NCBI GenBank assembly: GCA_047605205.1
Contig: JASGGE010000068.1
Coordinates: 1 to 19,625, forward strand
Length of the DNA: 19,625 nucleotides
Origin: Siphonobacter sp047605205
GTDB taxonomy: Bacteria > Bacteroidota > Bacteroidia > Cytophagales > Spirosomataceae
Direction: 5' to 3'
Of this stretch, positions 1-8,528 are shown one piece after another (position 1 is the stretch's first letter; every line of letters starts with the position of its first letter). The position numbers were made by a program, and so were the translations under genes. The notes under the pieces were generated by a model. It ran no database searches, was not told the DNA's origin, and saw only the letters and a program-made list of their open reading frames with translations.

Positions 1-786
1 GGAAATATATTTTTAAATGGTGATATTAATAGCCCCAGGATGTATATAGAAGGAGGACGTGAAAATAAATTATTACAACTTTATAGGGATACGATTGAAT
101 GGAAATTTCAAGATGAGATGGATACTAATATTGATTTATCTAAGGAAAACAGAAAAGCTATAAAAAACACACAGATATATTCTTTTATAAAACAATATTC
201 GGCTTCTAAAACCAGTGCATGGCTTTTATATTTTCAATCTATTTTTGATTCTGATAACTATGAATATTTAAATTCAATATATAATAAACTGAGTTATAAT
301 GTTAAAAAAAGCTGGTATGGCAAACTAGCTAATACACAACTTTTAATATCATTTAATAAGCCTCAAATTAGCAAAAAAATAAAGAATTTTAATTTGCCTG
401 ATAGCCTTGGGAATTTATATTCACTTGATTTAGTGTCTAATAAATATGTACTTATCGATTTTTGGGGGCATTGGTGCAGTCCTTGTATAAAAGCTTTTCC
501 GTATTTAAAAAAAATTCAAGCTCAATATCCTAATCAATTGCAAATAATTGGCATTGGAGCAGAGCATAAAATAGATCGTAAAAAATGGCTAAATGCTATT
601 CGTAAAGCAAACGCAAACTGGATTCAACTTTGTGAATTTACTGGTGATTCTGGAGGAATATTAGATCTTTATAATATTAAAGAATTTTCGACATATTTTT
701 TAATAGACAAACAAGGCATACTTCTTGAACGAGATCTTACTATTGATAAAATAGCGTCAAAACTTTCAACTCTAAATATTAATTAA
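1..786 (+). CDS. TlpA/ResA-like thioredoxin-fold protein with DUF4369-like N-terminus, 5'-partial
   Basis: Probable thiol-disulfide oxidoreductase of the cell envelope. The reading frame is open from the first base of the window, and the residues before the first ATG (position 40) read as coding. In this family an IEG..EN-type stretch lies in the DUF4369-like N-terminal domain, so the ATG at 40 is probably internal and the true start lies outside. A helical middle region leads to a C-terminal thioredoxin fold: a beta-strand ending FWGHWCSPC (CxxC at nt 475-486), then a long helix, and a late YFLIDKQG strand. Odd points: the residue before T-Y-F-L-I-D, where thioredoxins have cis-Pro (IPTTFLID-like), is Ser (codon 688-690). 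The gene is also very AT-rich (sample line 121-180 has 14 G/C in 60) against about 45-47% in sampled lines further right. The export signal would lie upstream and is not visible. Family call is firm; the redox role is inferred. Confidence 0.85.
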   Translation, partial: GNIFLNGDINSPRMYIEGGRENKLLQLYRDTIEWKFQDEMDTNIDLSKENRKAIKNTQIYSFIKQYSASKTSAWLLYFQSIFDSDNYEYLNSIYNKLSYNVKKSWYGKLANTQLLISFNKPQISKKIKNFNLPDSLGNLYSLDLVSNKYVLIDFWGHWCSPCIKAFPYLKKIQAQYPNQLQIIGIGAEHKIDRKKWLNAIRKANANWIQLCEFTGDSGGILDLYNIKEFSTYFLIDKQGILLERDLTIDKIASKLSTLNIN

Positions 787-1108
787 AATAGCATATAAAT
801 AACTAAGCATGTCTATTAATAGACCAATAATAAATTCTTCATGCAATAGCGTGGACGCAAGTGTCTCATTATCAGAAAAGAAAAATAACTACTGTTTCAC
901 CATTAAGCACAATGTGAAAGCACCATTCGCTCAAAAACAATACTCACCAACCCCATGGATTCCCCTTCCATCTTCGTCTTCAGAATAGAATCTTTCATCC
1001 GGCAGTCAGACTCAATATTATATGTGTTTCAGTTAGTTACTCTGATCAATTTTAATGATCTTTGGGAATAGTGCTCTTTTATTTCACAAGCCCTTAATCT
1101 CCCATTCT
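787..1108. other. Gene-poor intergenic stretch and composition boundary
   Basis: No credible coding region or RNA gene was seen in this stretch of about 320 nt. It begins AT-rich like the thioredoxin gene on its left and becomes more GC-balanced towards the peptidase gene on its right. The one clear structure is a perfect 14-bp palindrome at 811-824. An in-frame ATG at 1055 could extend the next gene into the last 54 nt. Confidence 0.6.
811..824. repeat. Perfect 14-bp palindrome, possible operator
   Basis: GTCTATTAATAGAC is identical to its reverse complement and lies 25 nt after the stop of the thioredoxin gene. It has no loop and no following T-tract, so it does not look like an intrinsic terminator. 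A dimeric-regulator site is possible, but nothing in the sequence names the regulator. Confidence 0.35.
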
Positions 1109-2569
1109 ATGAACGTTTTTTTTCGCATACTAGCTTTTGCCTTTCTAGTGTTAGCTGGCGTATTGTTAGTCAATACGTTCCGTTTAACGCCTCATCAGCT
1201 TTCTAACGTTCCGCCTCCTGAGCAGATCAATGTCCCTGATTCGGCTATTCATCGCCTGGCAGGAGCCATTCGTATTCCAACCGTTTCGTATACCGATTAT
1301 ACCCTAACCGACACGACTCAGTTTGATAAGTTTCTAGCCTATATCAAGTCTTCTTTCCCATTAGTACACCAGCGTTTAAATCCACAAACCTTTAATAACT
1401 ACGGCTTGCTTTATGAGTGGAAAGGCAAGAATGCTGCCTTAAAACCCATTTTATTAATGGCTCATTATGACGTAGTTCCTGTTATTCAGGGTACGCAAAA
1501 AATGTGGAAACGCCCTCCTTTCGACGGAATTATTGATGGCGGATATCTTTACGGCCGTGGCACCCTCGATGATAAGTCAAGTGCAATCGGTATTATGGAA
1601 TCAGTAGAGTATCTGCTAAAAACCAATTTTCAGCCTGATCGCACCCTGTATCTTGCTTTTGGGCAGGATGAAGAAACCTCTGGTTTTCTGGGAGCTCAAA
1701 CCATTGCCGCAGCTCTAAAAAAACGAAATGTATCCCTAGAGTATGTATTAGACGAAGGTGGAGTTATTAAAAGCGAAGGAATTTCGGGCATTGATAAGCC
1801 CATAGCACTAATCGGAATTGGCGAAAAAGGTTACGTAAGTTTAGAATTGACCGCGTATGGAAAAGGTGGGCACTCATCCATGCCTCCCAAACAAACCAGT
1901 ATCGGCATGGTAGCCGAAGCAGTCAGTAAACTTGAGAAACACCCATTCCCCGCCCGGCTGGATGGTGGCGTTAGTGGACTAATGGATTATCTGGCTTCGG
2001 AAGTATCCTTTGGCAAGCGAATTGCATTCGCCAATCAGTGGCTTTTTGCTCCTGTTATTAAATCAGGGTTGGAAGCCACTCCCTCCGGAGCAGCGACTTT
2101 ACGTACTACCACTGCCCCAACCATTTTCAGAGCAGGAGCCAAGGATAACGTTTTACCAATTGATGCTACGGCTACAGTTAATTTCCGCATTTTACCTGGT
2201 GATACGGTGGAAGACGTGATTAAGCACGTAAAGAATGTAATTGAGAATGACAGCATTACGGTAACGGTACTTGGCAAAGGGAATAACCCAGTGCCTTTGG
2301 CAGATACCGAAACCCCTTCGTTCCTTACGATTCATAAGACGATCAAAAGCGTATTTCCGAATGTAGCGGTAGCTCCATACGTGGTTCTGGGAGCAACTGA
2401 TTCCAAATACTATTCGGCACTAACTCCAGCTATTTACCGCTTTGCCCCAATGATTTTAACGGACCTGGAAACGCAGGCCGTTCACGGAACAAACGAGCGG
2501 ATTAGCATTAAGGATTACAATAACATGGTTCGTTTCTATGTAGCATTGATCAAGAATAGTCAGAAGTAA
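1109..2569 (+). CDS. M20 family metallopeptidase, CPS1/PM20D1-like, membrane-anchored
   Basis: A 486-residue di-zinc hydrolase of the M20 family (carboxypeptidase S / PM20D1 group), predicted to hydrolyse or condense N-acyl amino acids or small peptides in the periplasm. The start at 1109 places a hydrophobic signal anchor (about residues 4-24) directly at the N-terminus; an ATG at 1055 would add 18 residues in front of it. Expected metal and catalytic residues are all present: H119 with D121 (MAHYD), bridging D154 (GRGTLDD), base E188 and ligand E189 (GQDEE), D215 (VLDEGG) and H459 (VHGTNE). The GKGGHSSMPP segment marks the inserted dimerisation domain. It appears monocistronic, because a strong hairpin begins 7 nt after the stop. 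The exact substrate cannot be read from sequence; PM20D1-type N-acyl amino acid activity is only one possibility. Confidence 0.9.
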   Translation: MNVFFRILAFAFLVLAGVLLVNTFRLTPHQLSNVPPPEQINVPDSAIHRLAGAIRIPTVSYTDYTLTDTTQFDKFLAYIKSSFPLVHQRLNPQTFNNYGLLYEWKGKNAALKPILLMAHYDVVPVIQGTQKMWKRPPFDGIIDGGYLYGRGTLDDKSSAIGIMESVEYLLKTNFQPDRTLYLAFGQDEETSGFLGAQTIAAALKKRNVSLEYVLDEGGVIKSEGISGIDKPIALIGIGEKGYVSLELTAYGKGGHSSMPPKQTSIGMVAEAVSKLEKHPFPARLDGGVSGLMDYLASEVSFGKRIAFANQWLFAPVIKSGLEATPSGAATLRTTTAPTIFRAGAKDNVLPIDATATVNFRILPGDTVEDVIKHVKNVIENDSITVTVLGKGNNPVPLADTETPSFLTIHKTIKSVFPNVAVAPYVVLGATDSKYYSALTPAIYRFAPMILTDLETQAVHGTNERISIKDYNNMVRFYVALIKNSQK

Positions 2570-2575
2570 AATCTG

Positions 2576-2607
2576 TTGGTAGAGAAGAAACGATTCTTCT
2601 CTACCAA
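2576..2607 (+). terminator. Hairpin terminator after M20 peptidase gene
   Basis: A perfect 14-bp inverted repeat (2576-2589 against 2594-2607) with a 4-nt ACGA loop begins 7 nt after the peptidase stop. It is followed by TAAAGTTTTAATC, a weak rather than classic T-tract. Position and stem strength support transcript ending or 3'-end protection. Confidence 0.7.
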
Positions 2608-2657
2608 TAAAGTTTTAATCAAAACAGACGTTATTCGCGTGCATAACACTCTATTCC

Positions 2658-3467
2658 ATGATTAGTCTTCGCACCGTCTTTTTCTTGCTTTTCTCCTCTA
2701 TTACCTGTTTTGCTGCCAAGATTGATACCGTTGAAACCTATAGTGTTTCGATGAAAAAGGTTATTAAAGCCGCCATCATTACTCCTGATACCTACTCTGG
2801 TGGAAAGGCGTTTCCTGTCGTCTATTTACTTCATGGATATAGTGGTAACTACCAAAACTGGGCCGGAGAAAAAGGGACAGCCTCGGCGGCCGATCAATAC
2901 CAAACCATCATTGTTTGCCCTGACGGTGGGTTTAGCAGTTGGTATTATGACAGCCCGCTTGATCCTACTTCGAAATACGAAACTTATGTATCAAATGAAT
3001 TAGTAACCTGGGTAGATGGACACTATAAAACGATTAAAAATCGTAAAGGTCGAGCCATTACGGGCTTGAGTATGGGCGGACATGGTGCCCTGTACCTAGC
3101 TTTTAGACATCAGGATGTATTTGGAGCAGCCGGAAGCATGAGCGGAGGAGTAGATATTCGTCCTTTTCCCAACAATTGGGATATTTCAAAACGCTTGGGG
3201 ACTTATGCCAAAAATCCAGAAAACTGGGAGCAGAATACCGTCATTAATATGTTGTATTTGTTAACGCCTGATTCCCTGGCATTAATCATAGATTGCGGAA
3301 CAGAAGATTTTTTCTTTGGGGTAAATCAGACCCTTCATGAAAAATTAATGGAACGTAATATCCCACATGATTTCATTGCCCGGCCCGGTCGCCACGACTG
3401 GCCTTACTGGAACAATGCTCTCCCTTATCAGCTATTATTCATGCGAAATTACTTCGACCGGAAATAG
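2658..3467 (+). CDS. Secreted alpha/beta-hydrolase esterase (esterase D / CE1-like)
   Basis: A 269-residue serine esterase of the esterase D/antigen 85/CE1-like alpha/beta-hydrolase group. An N-terminal signal peptide (about residues 1-19, ending CFAA) predicts export. The oxyanion-side motif YLLHGYSG is followed by the nucleophile elbow GLSMGGHGA with S138. The acid is probably D217 (CGTEDFF) and the base H246 (PGRHDWPYW), giving a complete triad in the usual order. Members act on short-chain acyl esters, S-formylglutathione or feruloyl/acetyl decorations of glycans. The signal peptide argues against the cytoplasmic formylglutathione role. It follows the peptidase by 88 nt but is separated from it by a hairpin, so it is probably its own unit. 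A link to the glycan locus about 1.4 kb away is possible but not shown. Confidence 0.88.
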   Translation: MISLRTVFFLLFSSITCFAAKIDTVETYSVSMKKVIKAAIITPDTYSGGKAFPVVYLLHGYSGNYQNWAGEKGTASAADQYQTIIVCPDGGFSSWYYDSPLDPTSKYETYVSNELVTWVDGHYKTIKNRKGRAITGLSMGGHGALYLAFRHQDVFGAAGSMSGGVDIRPFPNNWDISKRLGTYAKNPENWEQNTVINMLYLLTPDSLALIIDCGTEDFFFGVNQTLHEKLMERNIPHDFIARPGRHDWPYWNNALPYQLLFMRNYFDRK

Positions 3468-3563
3468 TTTTGATTTGACCATTTGCAATTGAAAACTACA
3501 CCAAACAGCCAAACTAATACGCTCTGATTCGTGTTTGGTCAATGCACATACACGCGTACCCGA

Positions 3564-4694
3564 ATGATTCCGACCTATCAGGCAGCCCGAACCGTAGCAA
3601 CTTTATTAGAAACCCATTTTGCCAAGCACCTCACCAGTACGTGTCAGCTCAAACGATTATCCTTGGCTCCTACACCTGGCTCTGCTATAATTGAAACGAT
3701 TATAGACACAGCCTTTTGGGCTAGCCTCCGCCACGAAGAAGGGGCTTCCCCCAAAATTTCTCTGGCTTTTTTACCGGCCAGCATGGCTGACCACCCTTTA
3801 TTGTTTGCCCAGCGTTTACCCTTAACTCCTACGGCATTAAATAAACTTGCTCCCGCCGTCGAGCGGCCGGGTATTCACTTAGGAGTAGATACAGACGAAG
3901 AAGGACTTTATATCTGGGGAACTACGCAGGAAATTCCGGGCAATTGTTTTGTACTCGAAGTTATTGAGCCTGGTCTTCTGGTTATTAAACACCGTCGCCT
4001 GGATGGCTTTGGAAAATTTGTGAACGTAGCTATTTTACAGGGCGATAATATCAAAATTATCGACGAATACATTACTGATTTGCCCGCTTACCTGTCCAGC
4101 CTTACCTCTATGGTAGGTTTTCATTTACCTTCCGCGGGGGTTAATTCCATGAATGTATTGGTCGACTTATCGATCTCCATGCGAGCTCATCGTCGGGGAG
4201 GCACCCTGTTAGTCGTGCCTGGCGGAACTAAAAATTGGCAGGAATCTATCATACATCCCATCACCTATCCCATTGTTCCTGCTTTTTCACAGCTCAGCAC
4301 ACTTATGAAAATGGAACAGAGTGATCCGCTGTGGTGGCAGGGAAATATTAGCCAGGCAGTAGAGAGCCTAGCCGGATTAACCGCCGTAGACGGAGCTACC
4401 ATCATCAATGATCAATATGAATTACTGGGTTTTGGAGCCAAAATTGGTCGTTCTGACGGCAACAGTCGGATCGAGCAGGTTTTACTTACAGAACCTCTGA
4501 TTGATTATTCAGCATCAATCATTCATCCTACTCAAACGGGAGGGACTCGTCATTTGTCCGCTGCTCAATTTGTATTTGATCAGCGGGATTCCATTGCTCT
4601 GGTTGCTTCCCAGGACGGCCGCTTTACCGTCTTTGCCTGGTCAGATCAGGAACAAATGGTGCGAGCTCACCGGATTGATGCTCTGCTATTGTAA
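3564..4694 (+). CDS. DAC (DisA_N)-domain protein with DACNV-like N-terminal sensor domain
   Basis: A protein of 376 residues; an upstream GTG at 3531 would add 11. No signal peptide or membrane segment is visible, so it is probably cytoplasmic. The N-terminal half (about 1-175), with WASLRHEEG, LNKLAPAVE and LYIWGTT, resembles the DACNV domain predicted as a sensor in front of diadenylate cyclase domains. The C-terminal half (about 185-376) resembles DisA_N: HRRGGTLLVVP near its start, D276-G277-A278 (TAVDGATII), then GGTRHLSAAQ at 326-335 and a closing DSIALVASQDG strand. Known DACs make c-di-AMP from two ATP using DGA and RHR motifs. Here the second Arg of RHR is Leu (T328-R-H-L331), so activity or substrate is uncertain. 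It faces the PUL convergently, 144 nt from the GH20 gene, with no clear terminator between. The assignment is from motif recall, not a search. Confidence 0.72.
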   Translation: MIPTYQAARTVATLLETHFAKHLTSTCQLKRLSLAPTPGSAIIETIIDTAFWASLRHEEGASPKISLAFLPASMADHPLLFAQRLPLTPTALNKLAPAVERPGIHLGVDTDEEGLYIWGTTQEIPGNCFVLEVIEPGLLVIKHRRLDGFGKFVNVAILQGDNIKIIDEYITDLPAYLSSLTSMVGFHLPSAGVNSMNVLVDLSISMRAHRRGGTLLVVPGGTKNWQESIIHPITYPIVPAFSQLSTLMKMEQSDPLWWQGNISQAVESLAGLTAVDGATIINDQYELLGFGAKIGRSDGNSRIEQVLLTEPLIDYSASIIHPTQTGGTRHLSAAQFVFDQRDSIALVASQDGRFTVFAWSDQEQMVRAHRIDALLL

Positions 4695-4838
4695 GCTTAT
4701 TGTTTGTAAGTTCGGATAACGTTGGATTGAACAGAAGCTCCGCCCCATTCTTTATTGGTAACCAAAGTGATAAAAAGCCGTATTCATTATTCCTACCTAT
4801 TCCTTTTAGAAGAAACAATTAATCTATTCTAAGGCTCA

Positions 4839-6377
4839 TCAATGAACAGGCTCTGGCGTTTGAGTTGGCTGGCGTGGATTAAAGAAATACATTCCTTCTG
4901 TTTTCAAAAAAGGTACGTGTTTCTGTAACCGACTTTCAAATTGCTGGTAATTCTTCTTTTCCGTCCAGGCTGCTTCGGCCAGGGCAAGGAGTCTGGGAAA
5001 AATCATAAAGTCCAGTCGCGTAGGGCTTGTGATGGTCTCGGTCCATAAATTCGCCTGAATGCCCTGAATCTGGTTCCGGTGCATTTTTACACCGGGATAC
5101 GTATCGGCTGAAAAGTTATATACGGCTTCCAGCGGATTGAACTTACCCGCCCACTTACGCCCGACTATATGGAGGCTATCTTGCACAAAATCAAAGTAAA
5201 AAGGCAAACGCGGGCAAAGCACCACCTGAAAATTCTTTTCTAAAGCAGCCTGTAACTGTTCAGGATGATCATGCCGCCACCAGAAAACCAGCGTATTTTT
5301 TACGGGCAGCTTGGCTTGTGTTACTTCATCCCAACCTAAGATCTGATTATTCCGCTGAATGATTGTATCAGCCATTCTTCGCAAAAAATAATGCTCTACC
5401 GCCAGGACATCTTTCAGGTTTTTCTCTTTCATCAGTTTTGTAATCGAAGGATCTTTCAGCCATTTATCATTACCGAAACTCACCTCGTCGCCACCAATAT
5501 GAATCATCTGGGACGGAAATAACACATCAACTTCCTTCAGGATATTAGTAAGGTATTGATAGGTTTCTTCCTTGCCCGGATTAAACGTAAACTCTGGATG
5601 AGCCATTGAGCCACCACCACTATAAGCAGGATAGGCTTTGTTTGCAGCCGTAGCATGCCCCGGCATATCAATTTCAGGAATAACCGTAATGTGCCGTTCG
5701 GCGGCATACCTAACAATTTCCTTGATTTCTTCCTGAGAATAATACTGAGCAGCAGCCAACGAATCAGTAGTGGTACCAATGCCCCCAATCAGAGTCAACC
5801 GAGGATATTGTTTAATTTCAATCCGCCAGCCGGGTTCATCGGTTAAATGCCAGTGGAAACGATTGAGCTTATAATAAGCCATCTGATCCAGCAATTGTTT
5901 TACTTTTTTTATCCCGAAAAAATGCCGGGATTCGTCCAGCATAAAACCTCGCCAACCATAGAGCGGGGTATCCTTAATCGTCCAGCAGGCTGTAGTCCGA
6001 GACTCCGCGAACAATTGTAAAAGCGAAATCACTCCGTAAAACGCACCTTCTTCGTCGCCAGCACTGATGGTAATAGTTTGGGGATGTATCGAAAGTTCAT
6101 AAGAACCTTTTTTATCAAGGGTAGCCCGATTTAGAATGATAGCAGGGCGGCTAGTCGTTACCTGTTGGGCTAATCGTAAACCAGAACGTTTCAAAAGTTC
6201 CTGTTGAAGATAATTTCCAGCAGCCTGAAAAGTTGCTTCTTTAACGATAATCGGCGTATTGTCGGTTAGTGTAAACGTTCCGGCCACCGCCTCATACTGA
6301 TTGGGCAAGGGTATAATCGGGGGCTGAGCGTAAGTTGTAAGCGTAACCAGAATGAAAAGGCATGTTAAGATTTTCAT
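4839..6377 (-). CDS. GH20 beta-N-acetylhexosaminidase, exported
   Basis: A 512-residue exo-hydrolase that removes terminal beta-linked GlcNAc or GalNAc by substrate-assisted catalysis. ATG at 6377 is preferred over a TTG six nt upstream; it gives signal peptide MKILTCLFIL... ending at about TYAQ (residues 1-18). Residues about 19-130 form the GH20b-type domain (IIPLPNQYE, GDEEGAFYGV). The TIM barrel follows, with WRGFMLDESRHF, NRFHWHLTDEPGWRIEI, IPEIDMPGHA and the catalytic pair D297-E298 in HIGGDEVSF. The gene ends soon after the barrel, so it lacks the C-terminal carbohydrate-binding domains found on many larger Bacteroidota relatives. It is the last gene of the minus-strand PUL, 50 nt after GH2. 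The terminal sugar (GlcNAc or GalNAc) cannot be fixed from sequence. Confidence 0.93.
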   Translation of the reverse strand: MKILTCLFILVTLTTYAQPPIIPLPNQYEAVAGTFTLTDNTPIIVKEATFQAAGNYLQQELLKRSGLRLAQQVTTSRPAIILNRATLDKKGSYELSIHPQTITISAGDEEGAFYGVISLLQLFAESRTTACWTIKDTPLYGWRGFMLDESRHFFGIKKVKQLLDQMAYYKLNRFHWHLTDEPGWRIEIKQYPRLTLIGGIGTTTDSLAAAQYYSQEEIKEIVRYAAERHITVIPEIDMPGHATAANKAYPAYSGGGSMAHPEFTFNPGKEETYQYLTNILKEVDVLFPSQMIHIGGDEVSFGNDKWLKDPSITKLMKEKNLKDVLAVEHYFLRRMADTIIQRNNQILGWDEVTQAKLPVKNTLVFWWRHDHPEQLQAALEKNFQVVLCPRLPFYFDFVQDSLHIVGRKWAGKFNPLEAVYNFSADTYPGVKMHRNQIQGIQANLWTETITSPTRLDFMIFPRLLALAEAAWTEKKNYQQFESRLQKHVPFLKTEGMYFFNPRQPTQTPEPVH

Positions 6378-6427
6378 AAGCAAGCGTTTACGGATCGTTC
6401 TCTATTTTCGTTCTTAGCTGCGGCTGG

Positions 6428-8452
6428 TCATTTGCCGGGAGCTGACGATGTTTCGGTTAATTCCCACTCGCAGGTATCACGCAAAGTACCCGATTTCACT
6501 TCGATGGTATTCTTCCCTTTTTGCAGAGGCACCTTTGGCCAGATGATTCGTTTCAGGGAATCGGTTTTTTGCTTTCCCAGCGGTTTTCCATTCACCCATA
6601 ATTCTGCTTCAGGTACGTTGGCAAATACTTTTACCGCTGTAATTGATTGAGTACGAACTGTATTCCGGCGTTCGGCCAGATATACAAAAGGCGTCGAACT
6701 CCAGTTCGCTTTGTAGAAATAGAAGGCATCTTTTTTCGTCGTCCGGTCATAAGTAACTAACCCCTTATCATTAATCGCATCATGATCGCCTTCGGTACGA
6801 ATGGCAGAGCCAAAGTCTGTTAATACCCATACGTATTTCCCCCACACAAAAGGTCGTTTATTAAGTTCCTCCCAGTTTTTTTCATGATAAGCCGTTTGCC
6901 ATTCTTCGGGGTGAAATTTACTGGTTGGATCAGCAGGCTTTAATTCTTCAATATGCTGGTTTACACTGGCACCGGCACCATATTCACTTACAGCAATAGG
7001 CTTATTGGGGAAAGCCCTATGTGTCTGATCGGCCCAGGAACCTATCTGCTCAAAGGTTCCCCCATACCAACCGTAGTATTTATTCCAGGCAATCAGATCA
7101 GATACACCATTGAAGGTATCATTATCCAGAAAAGTCGCACAGGTACTTAAGCGGGTATCATCTTCCTGTTTTACTAAGGTATTCAGTTCGTTCAGAAAAG
7201 GAACCGGATCGTCATAATCCAGCTTTAACTCATTAAATAATCCCCAGAAACAAATAGATGGATGATTATAATGCTGCCGGATTAATTCAGTCATTATCCG
7301 TCGGGCGTGGTCTTCCAACGCCTTGCTCTTGATATACCCCATACCGGTATAGCCCCCCGGCCCAACCATCGGAATTTCAGACCAGAGCACAATTCCATTT
7401 TTATCACTCAGTTCATACCATGGCTTTCCGTGTGGATAATGGGTCAGTCGCATAGCCGTTGCTCCGCTTTCCATCACCAGGTCCATATCCTTCTCGTAAT
7501 CAGCTTTTGCATAAGCCGATCCTATACCCGACCTATCTTCGTGATACCCGAAGCCATGTAAATCAAGCTTTTTGCCATTGAGAAAAAATCCTTCATTGGC
7601 ATCCACCCGGAAATAGCGAATACCCAGCGGCTCTGTGTTGGTATCAATCACCTGATTATTAGCAAGTAATTCCGTTTTTACCTGATATAAGTAAGGGTCA
7701 CTGCGGCCATTCCAGAGGTGCGGTTTCTGAATAACAAAGGTTTGATCTTCGCCAGCCTTATCTGTTTTTTGGGCTATGGTTTTTCCCTCTGCATTCAGAA
7801 TGCTTGTCCGAACGGCTATGTTCGTAGCCTCATCCGTCAGGGAGAGTTTTGTTTTTACGGTGATATTTGCTGAAGCTTCTGATACTTTATGCTGAGTAAC
7901 ATATACGCCAGATGAAGCATAGTCCAGCGGAGAAATGCAATTCTTTTCTTTGATTAGTAGCGAAACGGGGCGGTGTATTCCGCCATAAACATTGAAATCT
8001 CCGGTCAATGGTAAAACATCCAAACGATGTTCATTACTCACCTGAACAGTAATAAGATTATCGGTGTCTGGTTTTATAAAGGAAGTAATCTCGAAACAAA
8101 AAGCGGTATACCCTCCCTTATGATTGCCCACAAACTGATGATTAACAAATACATCGGCTACTGAGCTGGCCCCTTCAAAGTACAGAAAGAGGCGTTTATC
8201 TTTCCAAGCTGGTTCGGCTTTCAGAGTTTTATTATAAATCGCAGCCGTTCGGGTATAATCCATTTTTCCAGCTGCTACGTCTTCTGCATTCCAGGTATGT
8301 GGAACCCTGACGATTGGATTTTTCAGTCTCTGGCGGACATCATAGGCAAAGTGAAAATCCCAGCCTTCATTCAATCCCCGTTTTTGCGTACCCTGCCCCC
8401 ATACGGGCACTGAGCAAATAAGCAGCAAAAGACACTTAATAACTAGTTGCAT
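6428..8452 (-). CDS. GH2 glycoside hydrolase, beta-galactosidase-like, exported
   Basis: A 674-residue retaining exo-glycosidase of family GH2. The signal peptide spans about 1-20 (ending PVWGQ). The order is GH2 jelly-roll sugar-binding domain (about 25-190, with RVPHTWN and ASSVADVFVN..VGNHKGGYT), Ig-like sandwich (about 195-295), TIM barrel from about 300 (LHGFGYHEDRSGIG, MRLTHYPH), and a small C-terminal beta domain (about 595-670, with AELWVNGKPLG). The acid/base is E408 (WGLFNEL) and the nucleophile E490 (VSEYGAG), 82 residues apart. GH2 also includes beta-glucuronidases and beta-mannosidases; beta-galactosidase is favoured by general resemblance and by the neighbouring enzymes, not proved. 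It lies 76 nt after GH16 and 50 nt before GH20, consistent with one transcript. No convincing lipobox is present, so a periplasmic location is expected. Confidence 0.9.
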   Translation of the reverse strand: MQLVIKCLLLLICSVPVWGQGTQKRGLNEGWDFHFAYDVRQRLKNPIVRVPHTWNAEDVAAGKMDYTRTAAIYNKTLKAEPAWKDKRLFLYFEGASSVADVFVNHQFVGNHKGGYTAFCFEITSFIKPDTDNLITVQVSNEHRLDVLPLTGDFNVYGGIHRPVSLLIKEKNCISPLDYASSGVYVTQHKVSEASANITVKTKLSLTDEATNIAVRTSILNAEGKTIAQKTDKAGEDQTFVIQKPHLWNGRSDPYLYQVKTELLANNQVIDTNTEPLGIRYFRVDANEGFFLNGKKLDLHGFGYHEDRSGIGSAYAKADYEKDMDLVMESGATAMRLTHYPHGKPWYELSDKNGIVLWSEIPMVGPGGYTGMGYIKSKALEDHARRIMTELIRQHYNHPSICFWGLFNELKLDYDDPVPFLNELNTLVKQEDDTRLSTCATFLDNDTFNGVSDLIAWNKYYGWYGGTFEQIGSWADQTHRAFPNKPIAVSEYGAGASVNQHIEELKPADPTSKFHPEEWQTAYHEKNWEELNKRPFVWGKYVWVLTDFGSAIRTEGDHDAINDKGLVTYDRTTKKDAFYFYKANWSSTPFVYLAERRNTVRTQSITAVKVFANVPEAELWVNGKPLGKQKTDSLKRIIWPKVPLQKGKNTIEVKSGTLRDTCEWELTETSSAPGK

Positions 8453-8528
8453 GTGTTACTCGCTTTTGGATTTCACGTATTGACTTTCATGGTAATTTCG
8501 GGTTAGAAGTAAGCTCGTTTATCGACTG

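Noticed and set aside
3531..3563. GTG start at 3531 for the DAC-domain protein
   Set aside because: It adds 11 residues (FGQCTYTRTR-type) that do not look like part of the domain. The ATG at 3564 starts a regular helix.
4624..4818. Minus-strand open frame across the end of the DAC gene and the gap before GH20
   Set aside because: It is mostly antisense to the DAC-domain coding sequence, with no recognisable motif. A real gene is not supported.
4695..4838. Terminator between the convergent DAC and GH20 genes
   Set aside because: Only an imperfect TTAGAA/TTCTAA pairing over a long loop was found, without a T-tract. Too weak to annotate.
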